Assembly: GCA_003049485.1 (NCBI GenBank)
Contig: PYST01000358.1
Span: 1-38,873 of the forward strand
Reading direction: 5' to 3'
DNA length: 38,873 bases
Origin: Ophioceras dolichostomum
Lineage: Eukaryota > Ascomycota > Sordariomycetes > Magnaporthales > Ophioceraceae
Below are positions 1 through 11,236 of this stretch, piece by piece; position 1 is the first letter of the stretch, and each line of letters opens with the position of its first letter. The notes under the pieces were generated by a model. It made no database searches, was not told where the DNA came from, and worked only from the letters and a program-made list of their open reading frames with translations. The position numbers and the translations under genes are program-made.

Positions 1-747
1 GGTTTGGCTAGTGGCATTCTCGCATTCTCACCTGTTTATGCTCGGGCCTTCTCTTGGTTGCATGTTTTTCTTTTCCTTTTTGGGTCGGAAAAAGAGCCGG
101 TTGAGTCGGCCTACATGGTCATGTTTCTGGGTAGCATGAGTGTGGCGTTTCTCTTTTGAACTTGATACCGTCAGAGAGAGAGAAGGATCGAAGTGAGGAG
201 CCTTGCATCATCATTTGGAAACAGAAAGAGCTGCTGGTGGTGGATTGTCTTTACGATGGGGAGGTGGTAGAGAATATGCTCTTGGTAGCGATGTCCCATG
301 TACACAGAAAGGCAAAAGAGTTTTGTGTTTGGTGAAGCAGACTGAGAGATGAGCACTTGTCGCCCTGCAGAGTTATATGCATTTGCAAAGAAGTTAGGTG
401 CAAGCAAGTATACACGAACACGGCTTGCAGAGAGGGGAGTCTAGCCCAGTTCAACCCACCTAGATACCAATGTAATGCTATATATGCCCTATCTGCTAAG
501 TTTAAAAACAGTATGAAAACGATACACAGGAACCTTTCTGAACGCCACTCAAGAGGATTATCCGCCATTTTCTCGGGTTCATCCAAGATCGTAAACGAGA
601 GAAGCCATCCTCCCATCCCCTAATCCGCTTAATCCAACTTATGAGAACATATCTCTCGCCCTATCCCCTCCTCTCCAGGCGTCCCGTCCTATCCCAGCGC
701 GGACCATCATCCCTCCTCTCCAGAGCCAGCCACTTAGGTCTTCCTCA
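1..747. other. Gene-free left flank
   Basis: No open frame here carries a recognisable domain, and the frames that exist are short and overlap on both strands. The right part lies immediately downstream of the stop codon of the GGCT-like gene, so it presumably holds that gene's 3' untranslated region. I see no tRNA, repeat family or transposon sequence. Confidence 0.5.
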
Positions 748-1566
748 TCACCACGGCCCAGGAATAAAAGGCCTCATCACCTTATCGACATAGTTCGTCG
801 GCAAACCCCACGTCTCCTGCGCCTCGGCGATTCCCCTGTTCATCCTCGCCACGTACTCCTCCTTCGGCCCGCTGGGCAGGATCCTCCTCCTGTCCACGTA
901 GACCAGCGCCTCGACCATGTGCTTGACTGCAGGTGGAGCTGCAGGTTCCGCTCCCTCCTTCTCGCCATTACCCTCCTCTGTCTCCTGCTGCTGTGGCTGT
1001 GGCTGTGGCTGCTGTTGCTGGGGAGGCCCATCCGCGGGAATAGCAGCGATGGCGGCAGCGGCGGCAGCGGCGCGGCTCGCGAACACGACCTCGACGTCGA
1101 CGAGCAGCTTCTCGTACGCGAAGGGCACGCCCTCGCACAGGTCCAGCATGCGCTCGTCCGCGTGGGGGAGGCGGTACAGCACGCCGTAGACGGCCTCGGA
1201 GCGGGGGTCCTCGGGGATTCTGCAGGTGTTGTGCATCCTCCTCCACTGCTGCTGGTTTTCGTCGTCGGTGTCGTCTGTGCCTCGGTTTTGTTTTTGCTGG
1301 TGCAGACGCATCTCCTGCGCCAGGGCGTCGGAGGGCACCACGTTGGCGAAGCCGCGCTCGTTGATGACCCAGCTCCAACCGCGGAGGACGGCGAGTCCGA
1401 CGGCGTGGCTGCTCGGGCAGCGCCGGGACATCTGCGTGGAGGAGAGGTTCGAGCCGTACGCGAAGTACAGTTTCGGGAGGGCGCCGCAGGCGCCGTTGCC
1501 GTCGAATCCTGGGGTGCCGGACCGTGAGGGCGAGGAGGAGGAGGAAGATGGTGAGCCGCCGCCCAT
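748..1566 (-). CDS. Gamma-glutamylcyclotransferase-fold (GGCT/AIG2-like) protein
   Basis: This single-exon gene encodes 272 residues. The frame is open further upstream, but its apparent first codon is GTG; the first ATG is at 1566, with A at -3, so I start there (MGGGS). The N-terminal ~30 residues are Ser/Gly-rich. The GGCT signature YFAYGSNLS follows at about residues 33-41, then an RCP motif. VYGVLYRL leads into MLDLCEGVPFAYEK near residue 140, where the Glu matches the family's catalytic acid. A C-terminal segment, VEALVYVD and the YVARMNRGIAEA helix, closes the fold. The family cleaves or cyclises gamma-glutamyl amides, releasing 5-oxoproline, but the substrate here is not determined. 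An alanine run followed by a Gln/Pro/Glu-rich tract of about 45 residues is inserted between the catalytic region and the last strand, which makes the protein longer than the core fold needs. It is transcribed in the same direction as ste11, about 1.4 kb away. Confidence 0.85.
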   Translation of the reverse strand: MGGGSPSSSSSSPSRSGTPGFDGNGACGALPKLYFAYGSNLSSTQMSRRCPSSHAVGLAVLRGWSWVINERGFANVVPSDALAQEMRLHQQKQNRGTDDTDDENQQQWRRMHNTCRIPEDPRSEAVYGVLYRLPHADERMLDLCEGVPFAYEKLLVDVEVVFASRAAAAAAAIAAIPADGPPQQQQPQPQPQQQETEEGNGEKEGAEPAAPPAVKHMVEALVYVDRRRILPSGPKEEYVARMNRGIAEAQETWGLPTNYVDKVMRPFIPGPW

Positions 1567-1586
1567 GATGTGTTCTGGCAAATGTG

Positions 1587-1608
1587 TAGTGTCGTGTCGT
1601 GTCGTGTC
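1587..1608. repeat. GTGTC pentanucleotide repeat
   Basis: Four uninterrupted copies of GTGTC lie just upstream of the GGCT-like start codon, in its presumed 5' leader. It is a simple-sequence tract with no other evident role. Confidence 0.8.
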
Positions 1609-1639
1609 TTGCGCTCGCTTGTCTGCGCTATTCAGCACT

Positions 1640-2939
1640 GAGGTCGCTTTTTCGTCTGCTTCTCGTCGTCCTCTTCTTATACTTCTGTAACTTCTGCTAC
1701 CACTGCTACCACTAATGCTGCTGCTTCCACTCCCTCTCTCGCGAACGTTTACTGTGAGTTATGGTGCGGCATGAAGTGTGGGTGGTACACACGGGCCAAT
1801 GAGGAAGCTCGCTCGGTCTTAAGAGAGAAGAGAGAGAACAATGAGAAGAATCACGAAGATCTTGGATAGAAAACCTTAAAAAAAAAAAGAGAAATGAGCT
1901 ACGGCAGCATGGGCAGTAGGCTTTCTTTTTAAGTGAGAGAGCTAAGAAGGTTTGACGATGGTTTGTCTGTTGGTTCCCCCCAATGTGACACTAATTTTGT
2001 TGTACGGGCCTGGCTGGAACGCGGGCCATTGACGCATGTTGGTTGCCCTGTGAGGCTGTGAAAGGGGTTCAGTCGGGTGCTCGTGGCTTTGGCTTACGGG
2101 GCTGGTCACCTGGTACGACGAACTGGGGCAGGAATGAGAGCAGCTCCAATTGACCATTGCATCCTCCAGCCTTTCCTTGCTTGCTGAGATAGAGAGAGGT
2201 ATGTGTTGAAGGTAAAACGCCAGAATGAGGGATGTGAGGGAGGGTGATGAGGTGTTTCAAAAACCCGGATCACGAACGAAGATGGGCACATATTTTGATG
2301 ATGAATGTAGTCGTAGTACTAGTACAGTCTTATTTAGGAGGACGAGCATCCTTCTCAAGACGCCCCGCCTATGATGAATACGTGACTTCAGAAGAGAAAG
2401 AAAATAATCATGAACGGAGAAGAAGAGGTCAGTCATAACGTAATAGAAGATAATGCGGTTCTGCATTCAAACATCAACCATCCTCGTCCTCATTCCTTCC
2501 ATTCCTGACTCGGGACCCCATCCATCATCTCCTCCTAGATATGAAAGACGCAAACAAGACAAAAAATCCTGGCATATGCATTCCGGCTGCGCTGCAAATT
2601 CGTGAAGGAAAAGGAAGAGGGAGAAGAAGAAAAGAAATGACGAGAAGTATAGATGAGGGTGCCACGTGAACCAAATTCCAAGCCTATGTATTATTTCACA
2701 ACTCCAGCATATGCCAGTCCGCCTTGGGGTGGTTTTGTTTTCTTTTCGTAAAGTTCATAAAAAAACGGTTCTTGGTACGAAGGGGGGTTACGAGAGAAGA
2801 GAAGAGTTCAAGAAAATCGTCAACTGAGAAAATAGTGTGTAGAGGAAGCAGAGAAGGCTAGCGAGGGAGTCGATGATTATTAAGGAGTGACTTGACTCTC
2901 AGCTAGATAGCGACATAATGGGTGGGGGTGAGATACCGC
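1640..2939. other. Intergenic: GGCT-like promoter and ste11 3' region
   Basis: The left side should contain the promoter of the GGCT-like gene and the right side the 3' untranslated region of ste11. On the minus strand around 2048-2097 there is an intron-like string: donor GTAAGC, a CTGAAC branch-like element and a TTTCACAG or CCTCACAG acceptor. Small ATG-led frames flank it, but none gives a recognisable protein. No other gene is evident. Confidence 0.4.
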
Positions 2940-5822
2940 TCAGGTGATGGGAGCAAGGAACGGGCTGAGCATGAGCTCGTCCGCGCTCGGGCGCTTGTTG
3001 TGGTCGATCTCGAAGGTCTGGCTCAGGAAGCTCTTGGCCTCGGCGCTGGCGGTCTCAGGCACAGTGGGCGCCGCCTTGCCTCCGCCGATCTTGAAGATGG
3101 CCTGCAGCTGGGTGCAGTCGGGGTAAGGGTGCGTGCCCGTCATCATCTCGACGACAAGGCAGCCCAGCGACCAGATGTCGGCCTTGCGGGTGTAGCTCGT
3201 CTGCTTGACGACCTCGGGCGCCATCCAGAAGACGGAGCCCTGCAGCGAGGGCCGGTGCTTGGCGTTGTTGGCGCCGTTGAGGATGTTGGTGGCTTCGATC
3301 TTCTTCGAGATGCCGAAATCGGAGATCTTGATCGTGCCCTTGTTGTCGACCAGGATGTTGGCGCCCTTGATGTCACGGTGGATGATGTCGCGGTTGTGCA
3401 GGTACGAGAGGCCGTTGAGGATCTGCCGCACGAAGCTGCGCACCAGCGGCTCAGGAAGCGCCCCGTACGAGTTGAGCATCGTCTGCACCGAGCCGCCGGG
3501 CACGTACTCGAGGAAAATGTTCAGGAACTCGGCCGAGGAGCCGCAGCCGAGGTACTGCACGATGTTGGGGTGGCGCAGGTCACGCAGCAGGCTGATCTCG
3601 CGCTTGAGCGCCTCGATCATGCTCTTCTTGCGGGCATCGTTCTGGCTGTTGGCACCTGGCGAAGGGGCCTCGACTTGCTTGACGGCCAGCAGCTCTCCCG
3701 TGATGGCGTGCAGTGCCAGGTACACACAGCCGAACGAGCCCTGTCCGATGAGCGCGCCCTTCATCCACTTGCTGTCATCCCATGACTCGCCGGACAGGAA
3801 GCTCTGCAAGTCCTCGTCCGCGTCCTCTCCGTCCTCGTTCAGCGCCTTGCTAACCTCGCCGAACGAGCCGGAGCCGGAGCCGGAACCAATGGTGCTGCCC
3901 TCGTCGAAATAGCTGTGCCTCACGATGTTGCCCTCTGGATCGGTGACGCTAACTGCCGCCGTGTCGGATCCGCTCTCAGCGAACGACACGTATGACTTGC
4001 GGTTCGGCTCGATAGGCGAGCCCTCTTCCTGGAGTGTGTCCAGCATGGAAGAGGCGACCGAGTCCCTGTAGCCGTGGGGGAAGCGGCCAGAGAGGTCGCG
4101 GGACCGCAGCTTGGCAACGGGCGTCTGGGTCAGCCAGCTGTCGGCGATGGTTGGGATGGGTGGCGCGTCCTGGATGCTGGAGGCTAAGCTGAAGTTGCTG
4201 GCCACGCTCAGCCGGCTGTTAACCTTGCTCAGCCGAGCCGAGCGCCGCATCGACAGCCTGGCAGTGCGGTCGATGTCCTCCCGTGCGTGGTCTGGGAAGT
4301 ATGTCGTCAGGTCGGATGCGATGAGCTCGCTGGGCGGCCGGAGACCGCCGAACTGCCGGATCTTCCTGCGGGGGGGACGAGCCTCGACAGACGCGGGACG
4401 CTCAAGATCACGGGCAGTGTTGAACACGTTCCTCTCCCGATCCTGGTACGAGACGGGCGACAAGGGCGGTGCGCCAATGTTGTCCCAGCTCTCGCCCAGC
4501 ACCTGTTGGGCCTTGATCTGGCTGCGTTGCCCACTGAGCACGCCGTCCATGGAGCGGAGTTGCATCGGCTGTTGTTGTTGCTGCTGGTTCTCCTCCAGGG
4601 CGATGGCGGCAGCCCTCTCGACTTCGGACATGCCGGGCTCTCCGGCCGGGACCCGTCGGAGGATCAAGCGGTTGCGCTCTGGCCGCTTCTGGTCCTTGAT
4701 GATACGCCACAGCTCCGTATCGCCGAGTCGGCGGCATTGCTTCGGGTCGGCCTCGGTGCCGGTCAAGATCCAGAAGCAGTAGTTACGTTCGTGGTCCTCG
4801 CGAAGAGCAAACTTCCTAAGAGTGACCCGCATGACCTCCTCGCATGTGTTGCAGTCGGCGATCTTGACCACCTTGGTGACACCGCCAGTAGAGATGACTC
4901 GGATGACGTCCTGGTTCTGTGGTAAGGCAGCCATCAGTGATCCGTCCATACTGGATTGGTTCCGAGTATGGGACCCTACCAGTCGACTGCCGGCCTGCGT
5001 CTCTGGCGGCGAGTGGGGTATCCTGCTTGAGGTAGAGGTAGGAGTGGGCTGGGGCTGGCCCACGTAAGGGAAGCGCTGCTGGCGAGCAGTGCGGAAGTCG
5101 GCGCTCTGCAACGGAGACTCTGGCCTGGAGGCGTTATTCCTGGCCGCGTCAAGCGTGAAGCTGGACAGGTCAATCTGCCGAGAGTATCTCTTGTTGGCTG
5201 GCGGCGTGGGCATCGCCCGGCTGCTGCCAGACAGAGGTGGCCGAGGCGAGCCGGTGGAAGGAGTGTACTGGACGTCGAGACCACCGTAGGAGTCCTGGAA
5301 CAGGAGAGCCAAAGAAGCGTTAGAAAGGGATGTTGGTTCACGGCCTCAAGACCCCGAGACCCAGAGATCGGCCGGCCACATTCTTGTTCTTCTGTCTTGA
5401 CTTACCCGGTTGCGTTTCTTCTGGCCAGCGATGGCTTTTGTCCTCAACTTCTTGATGCCGAGAAACAAGCGGACGCGGTCGCCGACCTTGTCGATGCCCA
5501 TGTCGCGAAGGAGGTCTTTGTCCATCTCCAACAGGTTCTCACCGTTGATGTGATTTTTCCTGAAAATCATCTCGTACTCTCCGCACTTGACACTCCTGAG
5601 GTATTCGCATACCTTGTCCTCGTCCCAGTTCTTGACCGAATCGGGGACGTCGGCATCTGAGAACTCGGACTCGGTTGGGCTGGCGAAGGACTGGCTGGCC
5701 GTCGGTACGGCCGGGGCTCTCCTCGCGGGAGGGTAGGCCGTCTGGGGGGTGCTCGAGATCATCGTCGAGCCTGAAGAGCCCAGCGAAGGGGCGAATGGCG
5801 ACTTTGACGCCAACATGGCCAT
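2940..5822 (-). CDS. ste11: MAP kinase kinase kinase Ste11/NRC-1 (two exons)
   Basis: Exons 5822-5406 and 5294-2940 join in phase 0 to give 923 residues, close to known filamentous-fungal Ste11 orthologues. The start is the first of two in-frame ATGs (MAMLASK), in a favourable ACAATGG context. The SAM domain is at about residues 64-130 (VKNWDEDKVCEYL to RLFLGIKKL) and the Ras-association domain at about 267-350 (DVIRVISTGGVTKVVKI). A long Ser-rich linker follows. The kinase domain spans about 648-915: glycine loop GQGSFGCVYL, AVKQVE lysine, HRDIKGANIL catalytic loop, SDFGISKK, and GSVFWMAPEVV substrate motif. All catalytic residues are present. In the family this kinase activates Ste7-type MAPKKs in the pheromone, fusion and invasive-growth cascade; SAM binds Ste50 and RA senses Ras-like input. 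The leader is long and the upstream interval exceeds 5 kb. Confidence 0.97.
5295..5405 (-). other. ste11: ste11 intron
   Basis: This 111 bp phase-0 intron lies between the SAM-domain exon and the main exon. On the minus strand the donor reads CGG|GTAAGT and the acceptor TTCCAG|GAC, with a TTCTAAC branch sequence about 30 bases before the acceptor. Both flanking frames stay open across it, but the joined reading restores the family's domain order. Confidence 0.9.
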
Positions 5823-8800
5823 TGTTTGTGTAACGGGAGAGAATCGTGGGCCTTGGCGGGAGCGAGGTTAGATGCTGGCCAGGCAGGCTCGCTCTGGCGT
5901 CAGATGGGCCGAGGCAGTGTAGTCGGCCAGTCGAGAGACAGGCAGTAGTAGCAGATGAATGTGAAGAGAGTGCCAGCCAAGGGCCAAAGGCAAGTCTGGA
6001 TTAAGGCTGAGAGAGGTCGAAGAAAGGGTCGGAAAGACGGGAGGGTCGGGAAGGTCGATATTATGGGTTCAGGGCGAAAGGTGCGACCAGCCAGCAGAAG
6101 CTACGCGTAGAAGGACCGGAACGGGCGCAGGCCAGACCAAACGGCGGAGCGACGGTTTCAAATACGGGATATGACGAAGGAGGAAGCCAGCTCCTGGCCG
6201 GGCGGCGGTGGTCTGAAGATAGGGGACGCGTTACACGAGGCACCAGCAACGAGCGGCGTGGGCGTTCCTCCTCTTTTCTTTCACAGGGGACCTCTGACTT
6301 GTCTGTCAGGTACACAGTATCCCGGTATCTCTTTGTTTCTTGCCCGGAGCAGGCCGTGACCCCAACGCATGGAGGAATGCAACAGGGAGGGGGAGAGCAA
6401 GCAGGGCGGACACCTCGGCAAGGGTATTATTATTCTCTGCTGCTCGGCTCGGTCGACGATGGGTGGTGGTGGTGGGTTGATAGGGAGGGAGTTGTTTGAT
6501 ATGCTGGCTGAGTTGGAGCCACTGGAATGAATGCGCTTATTTTTGGGGAAGAGACCGGCAAGATGCCAAAACAGTGGAAGCAAAAAATATCTACGATGTG
6601 TCTGTATGTAACGCCCAAGCAAAGAAAAACCGACGAGAGAGGCAAAAAAGGGTCGGACAAAGAATGGTTGAAACTGGCGAGTGAAGGTTGTTGATGCAGG
6701 CTCCAGGGCTTGGGTTGGTCGAACCGTCGTCAGATGTAAAAATGGGGTCGCCGGCCCACTGGTGCAGTGCAGTGCAGTGTGGTTGTGGTGAGCGTGAGCG
6801 GTTCGACAGCTGCGGTTCAGCGGTGCGTCAGGCGTCAGGCGTCGTCCGGCTCTCCTGAAGGGACTCCCACAATTTGGAAGAATTTGGATTGCAGGACAAG
6901 CTGATGATGGCCAACTTCTTCTCGCGTTCGTCCGCCGACGCCTGCCGCTCGTTCGCTCGCTCGCTCGCTTTCTCACTCGTCCATGTCCTTGTCTCCTCGC
7001 TTTTCTGTGGGCAGATTGGCAGACTGGCAGATTTGGATTTGGGTGGGCGGCAGGGAGCTGGGTTCTGGGCTGGTCAATACCCCTGTCACCCAAGACCCGG
7101 CGGCAGCTGGTGTGAAACGAGCAAGGCCTGCACGAGCCCTCCCTGTGACCCACTTTTCAATGGAGAAGCAACTTGACGCTCACGGAGCAGCAGGGCCGTG
7201 AATTTTGATCGCCCCCATCCCTGGATACAATCATCATCAGTCACTTCCAGCTGGCGCGTCGACTGGAAAGAGCTGCATATCACAGAAAAGCATCAACAAA
7301 ATGCGCTCATGCGTGTAAGCGAGCGAGCGAGAAAGTGATCGTCTTCACCATGGGGTCAGCCGATGGACTCTTCAAGTTGTCGGAGCTGCGGAGCAATCGA
7401 GTGATTTTACCAAGGTCCAGCAGAGGCCGTGTAGAAGTACCACTTCGTAACGGCTCATGTAAGTGGGACTGCTGGTATCTGCCTCGTGTCGTTGCACTTG
7501 CTCTCATACAACGTACTGTAATCAGCAGGCTGGATCCATCCTCCTCATCCTGCCACTGACAACAAAACGAAACGGCACCGTCGGTTTGAGAAAAATAGAG
7601 GTCCAAAATCCTAGGTCCGTCGGCTTTGGCCGAAAATCACAACAAACACCAGTTCGCATTCTACTGATGTCTGCACGGGACGCAGACAAAGACAAAGAGC
7701 CAACGATCACCAACCCGGTCACGATGAGTGGACGCAGCTGAGATCCGCTGGAGTGTCGTTGGAGCTCACAGCGTCAATCGGCCCCCCTTTGCCCCCCATA
7801 GGAAAAGGGATGGACGGGGCGACCGGCCAATCACAAGGACGCAGCCCCTGCTGTGAGGAAACAGGTTCTGCGAATGAACGGCAAAACATGCTGCTGATTG
7901 GCGATGGCTCACCCTCCTTGCATTTTGAGAAATCCCTTCCCCCCAAATCGAAAAGTTGGTGGGGTCAATGGAAGAGGCAAGAGGCAAGGACGGTAGTGGA
8001 GGGTGGGCAAAGACGGAAAGTTCGGCGGGCAACGGGCAGCGGGCAGGCGGCGGCGATGCGAAGAGAGAGGAAAAAAGAGAGAACGCAGGCCGCAGGCAGA
8101 TCCAAGGGGAACGGCACTCCTGAAACCCTTCGCGTTTCGGCGGCAGCACCCAGACCAGGAAGACCGGCGCGACGACGACGCTCTCTCGTCAGCTCTTCCC
8201 GCTACTGACCTGCGTGGACATTAGAGCCGTCTCATATTTGCCTTCAGGTTTATTAACCGCAAGCCCCATTTACTACCTTGTGCGTTAACACCGATGCACC
8301 AGAGCCATCAAAGTACCGTACCTTAGGTATCCAAGCATCCAGATTGCAGATTCACCCGCCCGCCGTCGCCCGCCGCCACCACCCCAGAGCGGCGGCCAGG
8401 CGGCCAGGCCGCCACCACCAGCAGCCCACCCCCCACCGCACCACCACCCTCATCATCAGCCGGTAGTTCCGTCGCGGTCGGTACATCTGTGCCATCGCGT
8501 GCATGAGAGCGTTTAACGACGCAGGGCCCTGCCTGCATTAACAGGCAATTTTGGCAACCTCTTGCTACCCAGTCAGCCAGTGTGCCCAGTCACTGCCAGT
8601 TAGCCCAGGTCGCTATTTTGTGCGACTGCCCGGTCTGGGATTGATGATGGTAATCGGCGGCGGTGAGCGTTGTGGAGGAGGCACCGGAGGCGTTGACCAT
8701 GGAGCATCACTGACTTATCCAGGACTCATCCCTGGAGCTGGCTCACCACAAAAAAGGGGTCTGCGCATGTCATCGCTTCCTTTTTGCTTTTTTTACACGC

Positions 8801-11236
8801 CGATTGCGGCACCGCACACAGCTGACACAACACGGACCACGGGCTGGATACTTTTTTGCTTTGCCAGCCAGCTCCAAACTGTGGGACCAATCCAATAATC
8901 CGTTGTTAAGGCCATGGGATCCCTCCTGGACTCTGGCCGCTCGCCCGGAAAGCGCAGGTACTGTGTAGAAGGGAGAAGAAAAAAAGCAACTCAAAAGAAC
9001 AGAAGCACATCATGGAGATCAACGGCACAGGCTAGCCTGCTGTGACCGCATCTCCGGGGTCGCTAGCCGTGGTTTCTGTTGGGTACGATAGTTTGCGCAA
9101 CATCAATTCTGATTGCATAGATTAGAATGAGCTGCTATCTCCATTATACGAGCATACCGGGAACGGGGATCTTCCCGTCGCAAATCCCGTACGTGGACGG
9201 CGAGCACAACACTCAGCTCATGTGCCACCACCAACGGGAACGGCATTTGATGTCTGAGAGGGTTCCAGGAAGAGAATCCAGGAACAAGAGTCCGCCGGGA
9301 CACGAAAGTGAAAGAAAGCACGCACGCGCCGCACAGCAGCTAAAAACTCGCGCTCGCATGGAGCATGCAGATAACAGACGCTGGCCGACACACACATGCA
9401 TGCCAAAAACAAAAACATCGTCGCTGATAAGTGAGTTGATATGAGAGGATCAATGTTTTGGTGACAGCCACAAAATCGGCCGGCCGGCTGCGCTTGCACT
9501 TCCAAGAATAAGAAAATACCGTCTGTTTCGAAACATGGTGATCACCGAAGCCAAAAATTCCAAAATGCAACCATGATAGCGCCGCCAAACCTGAAACAGC
9601 CTCTCCCGCCCAACGAACATCGGACCAAGCAGGCTTACCGCCAGATAGTACCGTCAGAGAGGTACCTATAGGACGTCAGAGATATGTATGCACGGTGGGT
9701 CGTATGAACGCGTCTGCATAGTGGCGTCTTCGTCCACATCTTGACTTGCAGCAGCCAGGCATACGGTCCCCAGAAGGATGGGATGTGACAGGAGGAGGGG
9801 GGGGAGGGGCAGCAGGAGGACGAGAAGGAAGGGAGGAAGACTTCTCGGTAGCCGACACCGACGGGTGCACCGTACGGCACCGTACGGTTCTCGTGCGGGA
9901 TGGGAGGGAGGATGATTCTAGGCGGCAGATGACCGCGCCCGACGGCTTCCCCCTTTCGCCGCCTCTCCCTTGAGTCCCTTCTTCCATTTCGCGTGCCCCT
10001 CCCTGCCACCTCCCCCAAAGAACCGCCGTCTAATGTTCCGTCTACATGTACGCTTTCGTTCATGGCATGTACAGTACTGTTTCAACAAGCTTGCGGCTCT
10101 GTCCACCACCTTACGACGGCGCAGGAGAACATGAGGGACCACGGGGTTGACCATGAGCTGTTCACGGTCTGAATCCTCGACACCTCGTACGCGTGGTCTG
10201 GAGACGCGTTCTTTTCCTCTCTGTCTCATGAGAATCCCATTGCGCCGAAAACAGATATCCATGCATAGACTTTAGATGGGGAGGAGGCGGAGGAGTAGGC
10301 TCGTGCGGCCGTCATGCAAGAAGGGGCCGCGATCTCTGACAGATAGATCCCAGCCAGATGGCTCGCGCCTCTGCCGTTGCCCGTTACCGTTGCATAACTC
10401 GGTCGAGAAAGCAAACCCAAAACCAAGAGTCAGACTATCGATCAGATCATTACATTCAGATGAACATGAGGTTCAGGAGCAATATATCGGTGTATCATCC
10501 ATCTCTGGGCAAACCCAAACCCGACTGGGGTAAAGACATTCGCGTTCTGGGGGAAAAGCCGTGATGGAGGGGCAAAGGGATGCTCCCGTCGGTCCAAAAC
10601 CAAAGGCGATAGAGACATGCCAGATCGAGGGTCTTGGCCGGTACGTCATAGCGATGGTTCCCCAGGACTCCAGTCAGGTGATCTCCACCTCTCCGCATCC
10701 ATCGCAGCACTTCGCTTCGGCTTGCCTGCTCATGGCATGTCGAAATCGTCCAACATGTTTCGCATGCCTGCTTTATCGGTAACCACTTCAGTCAAGCGGG
10801 ATTAGATAGCTCCCGTCGGTATAGATGTGGCATCTGGATTAGTGAATAACGAAGCTCGGCAACATGGCCACTCCAATCGTCTGGTTTTAAAAAGTCTTGG
10901 CACCCAAGAGTCGGAATCAGCCATGCAGTGCCAAGGCCAGCACGTGCGACTCGGTATCTGGATAAACATAATACCGATTATCTTCACGCTAGCACACTTT
11001 AAGGTTAGCCCATTCCCAATATCAAGACGGAACGACAGGGGTCCATTTCGCGTTGCGGCGGCCAGCCACGATTAACATTACTGGGCGATGCGATTTCCAA
11101 CATCGAGGTCTTGAAGGCGCGGATTCGCCGCTGATGGTTCAATCACTCCACCCCCTGCAACCACAGCATTCGACCCCGGCTAGTTGACTAGCTGAACTCG
11201 CCGCTGAGGGCTTCCACGTCCTAAATAGCTTCGAAG
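5823..11236. other. 5.4 kb divergent intergenic interval (ste11 / arp8)
   Basis: No domain-bearing open frame was found on either strand. The ste11-proximal 1.4 kb reads, on the minus strand, as a pyrimidine- and CCA-rich leader or promoter with several short ATG-led frames; a 290-codon frame there starts with GTG and has leader-like composition. The rest contains simple-sequence blocks such as a GGCCGGCCGG stretch near 9478 and the twin CCGTACGG element at 9868-9887. The last few hundred bases should hold the arp8 promoter. An ATG-led 105-codon frame at 9127-9444 (+) has no recognisable features. Confidence 0.5.
9868..9887. promoter_or_regulatory. Twin CCGTACGG palindrome
   Basis: Two perfect, directly adjacent copies of the 10-mer CACCGTACGG each contain the 8-bp palindrome CCGTACGG. 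Inverted CGG half-sites with a short spacer are the general target type of fungal Zn2Cys6 factors. A regulatory role is an inference from that resemblance and from its place between two divergent genes. Confidence 0.3.

Noticed and set aside
6281..7153. 290-codon minus-strand frame upstream of ste11
   Set aside because: It starts at GTG, has Pro/Ser/His/Arg-rich leader-like composition and no domain, so it is best read as ste11 promoter/5' leader.
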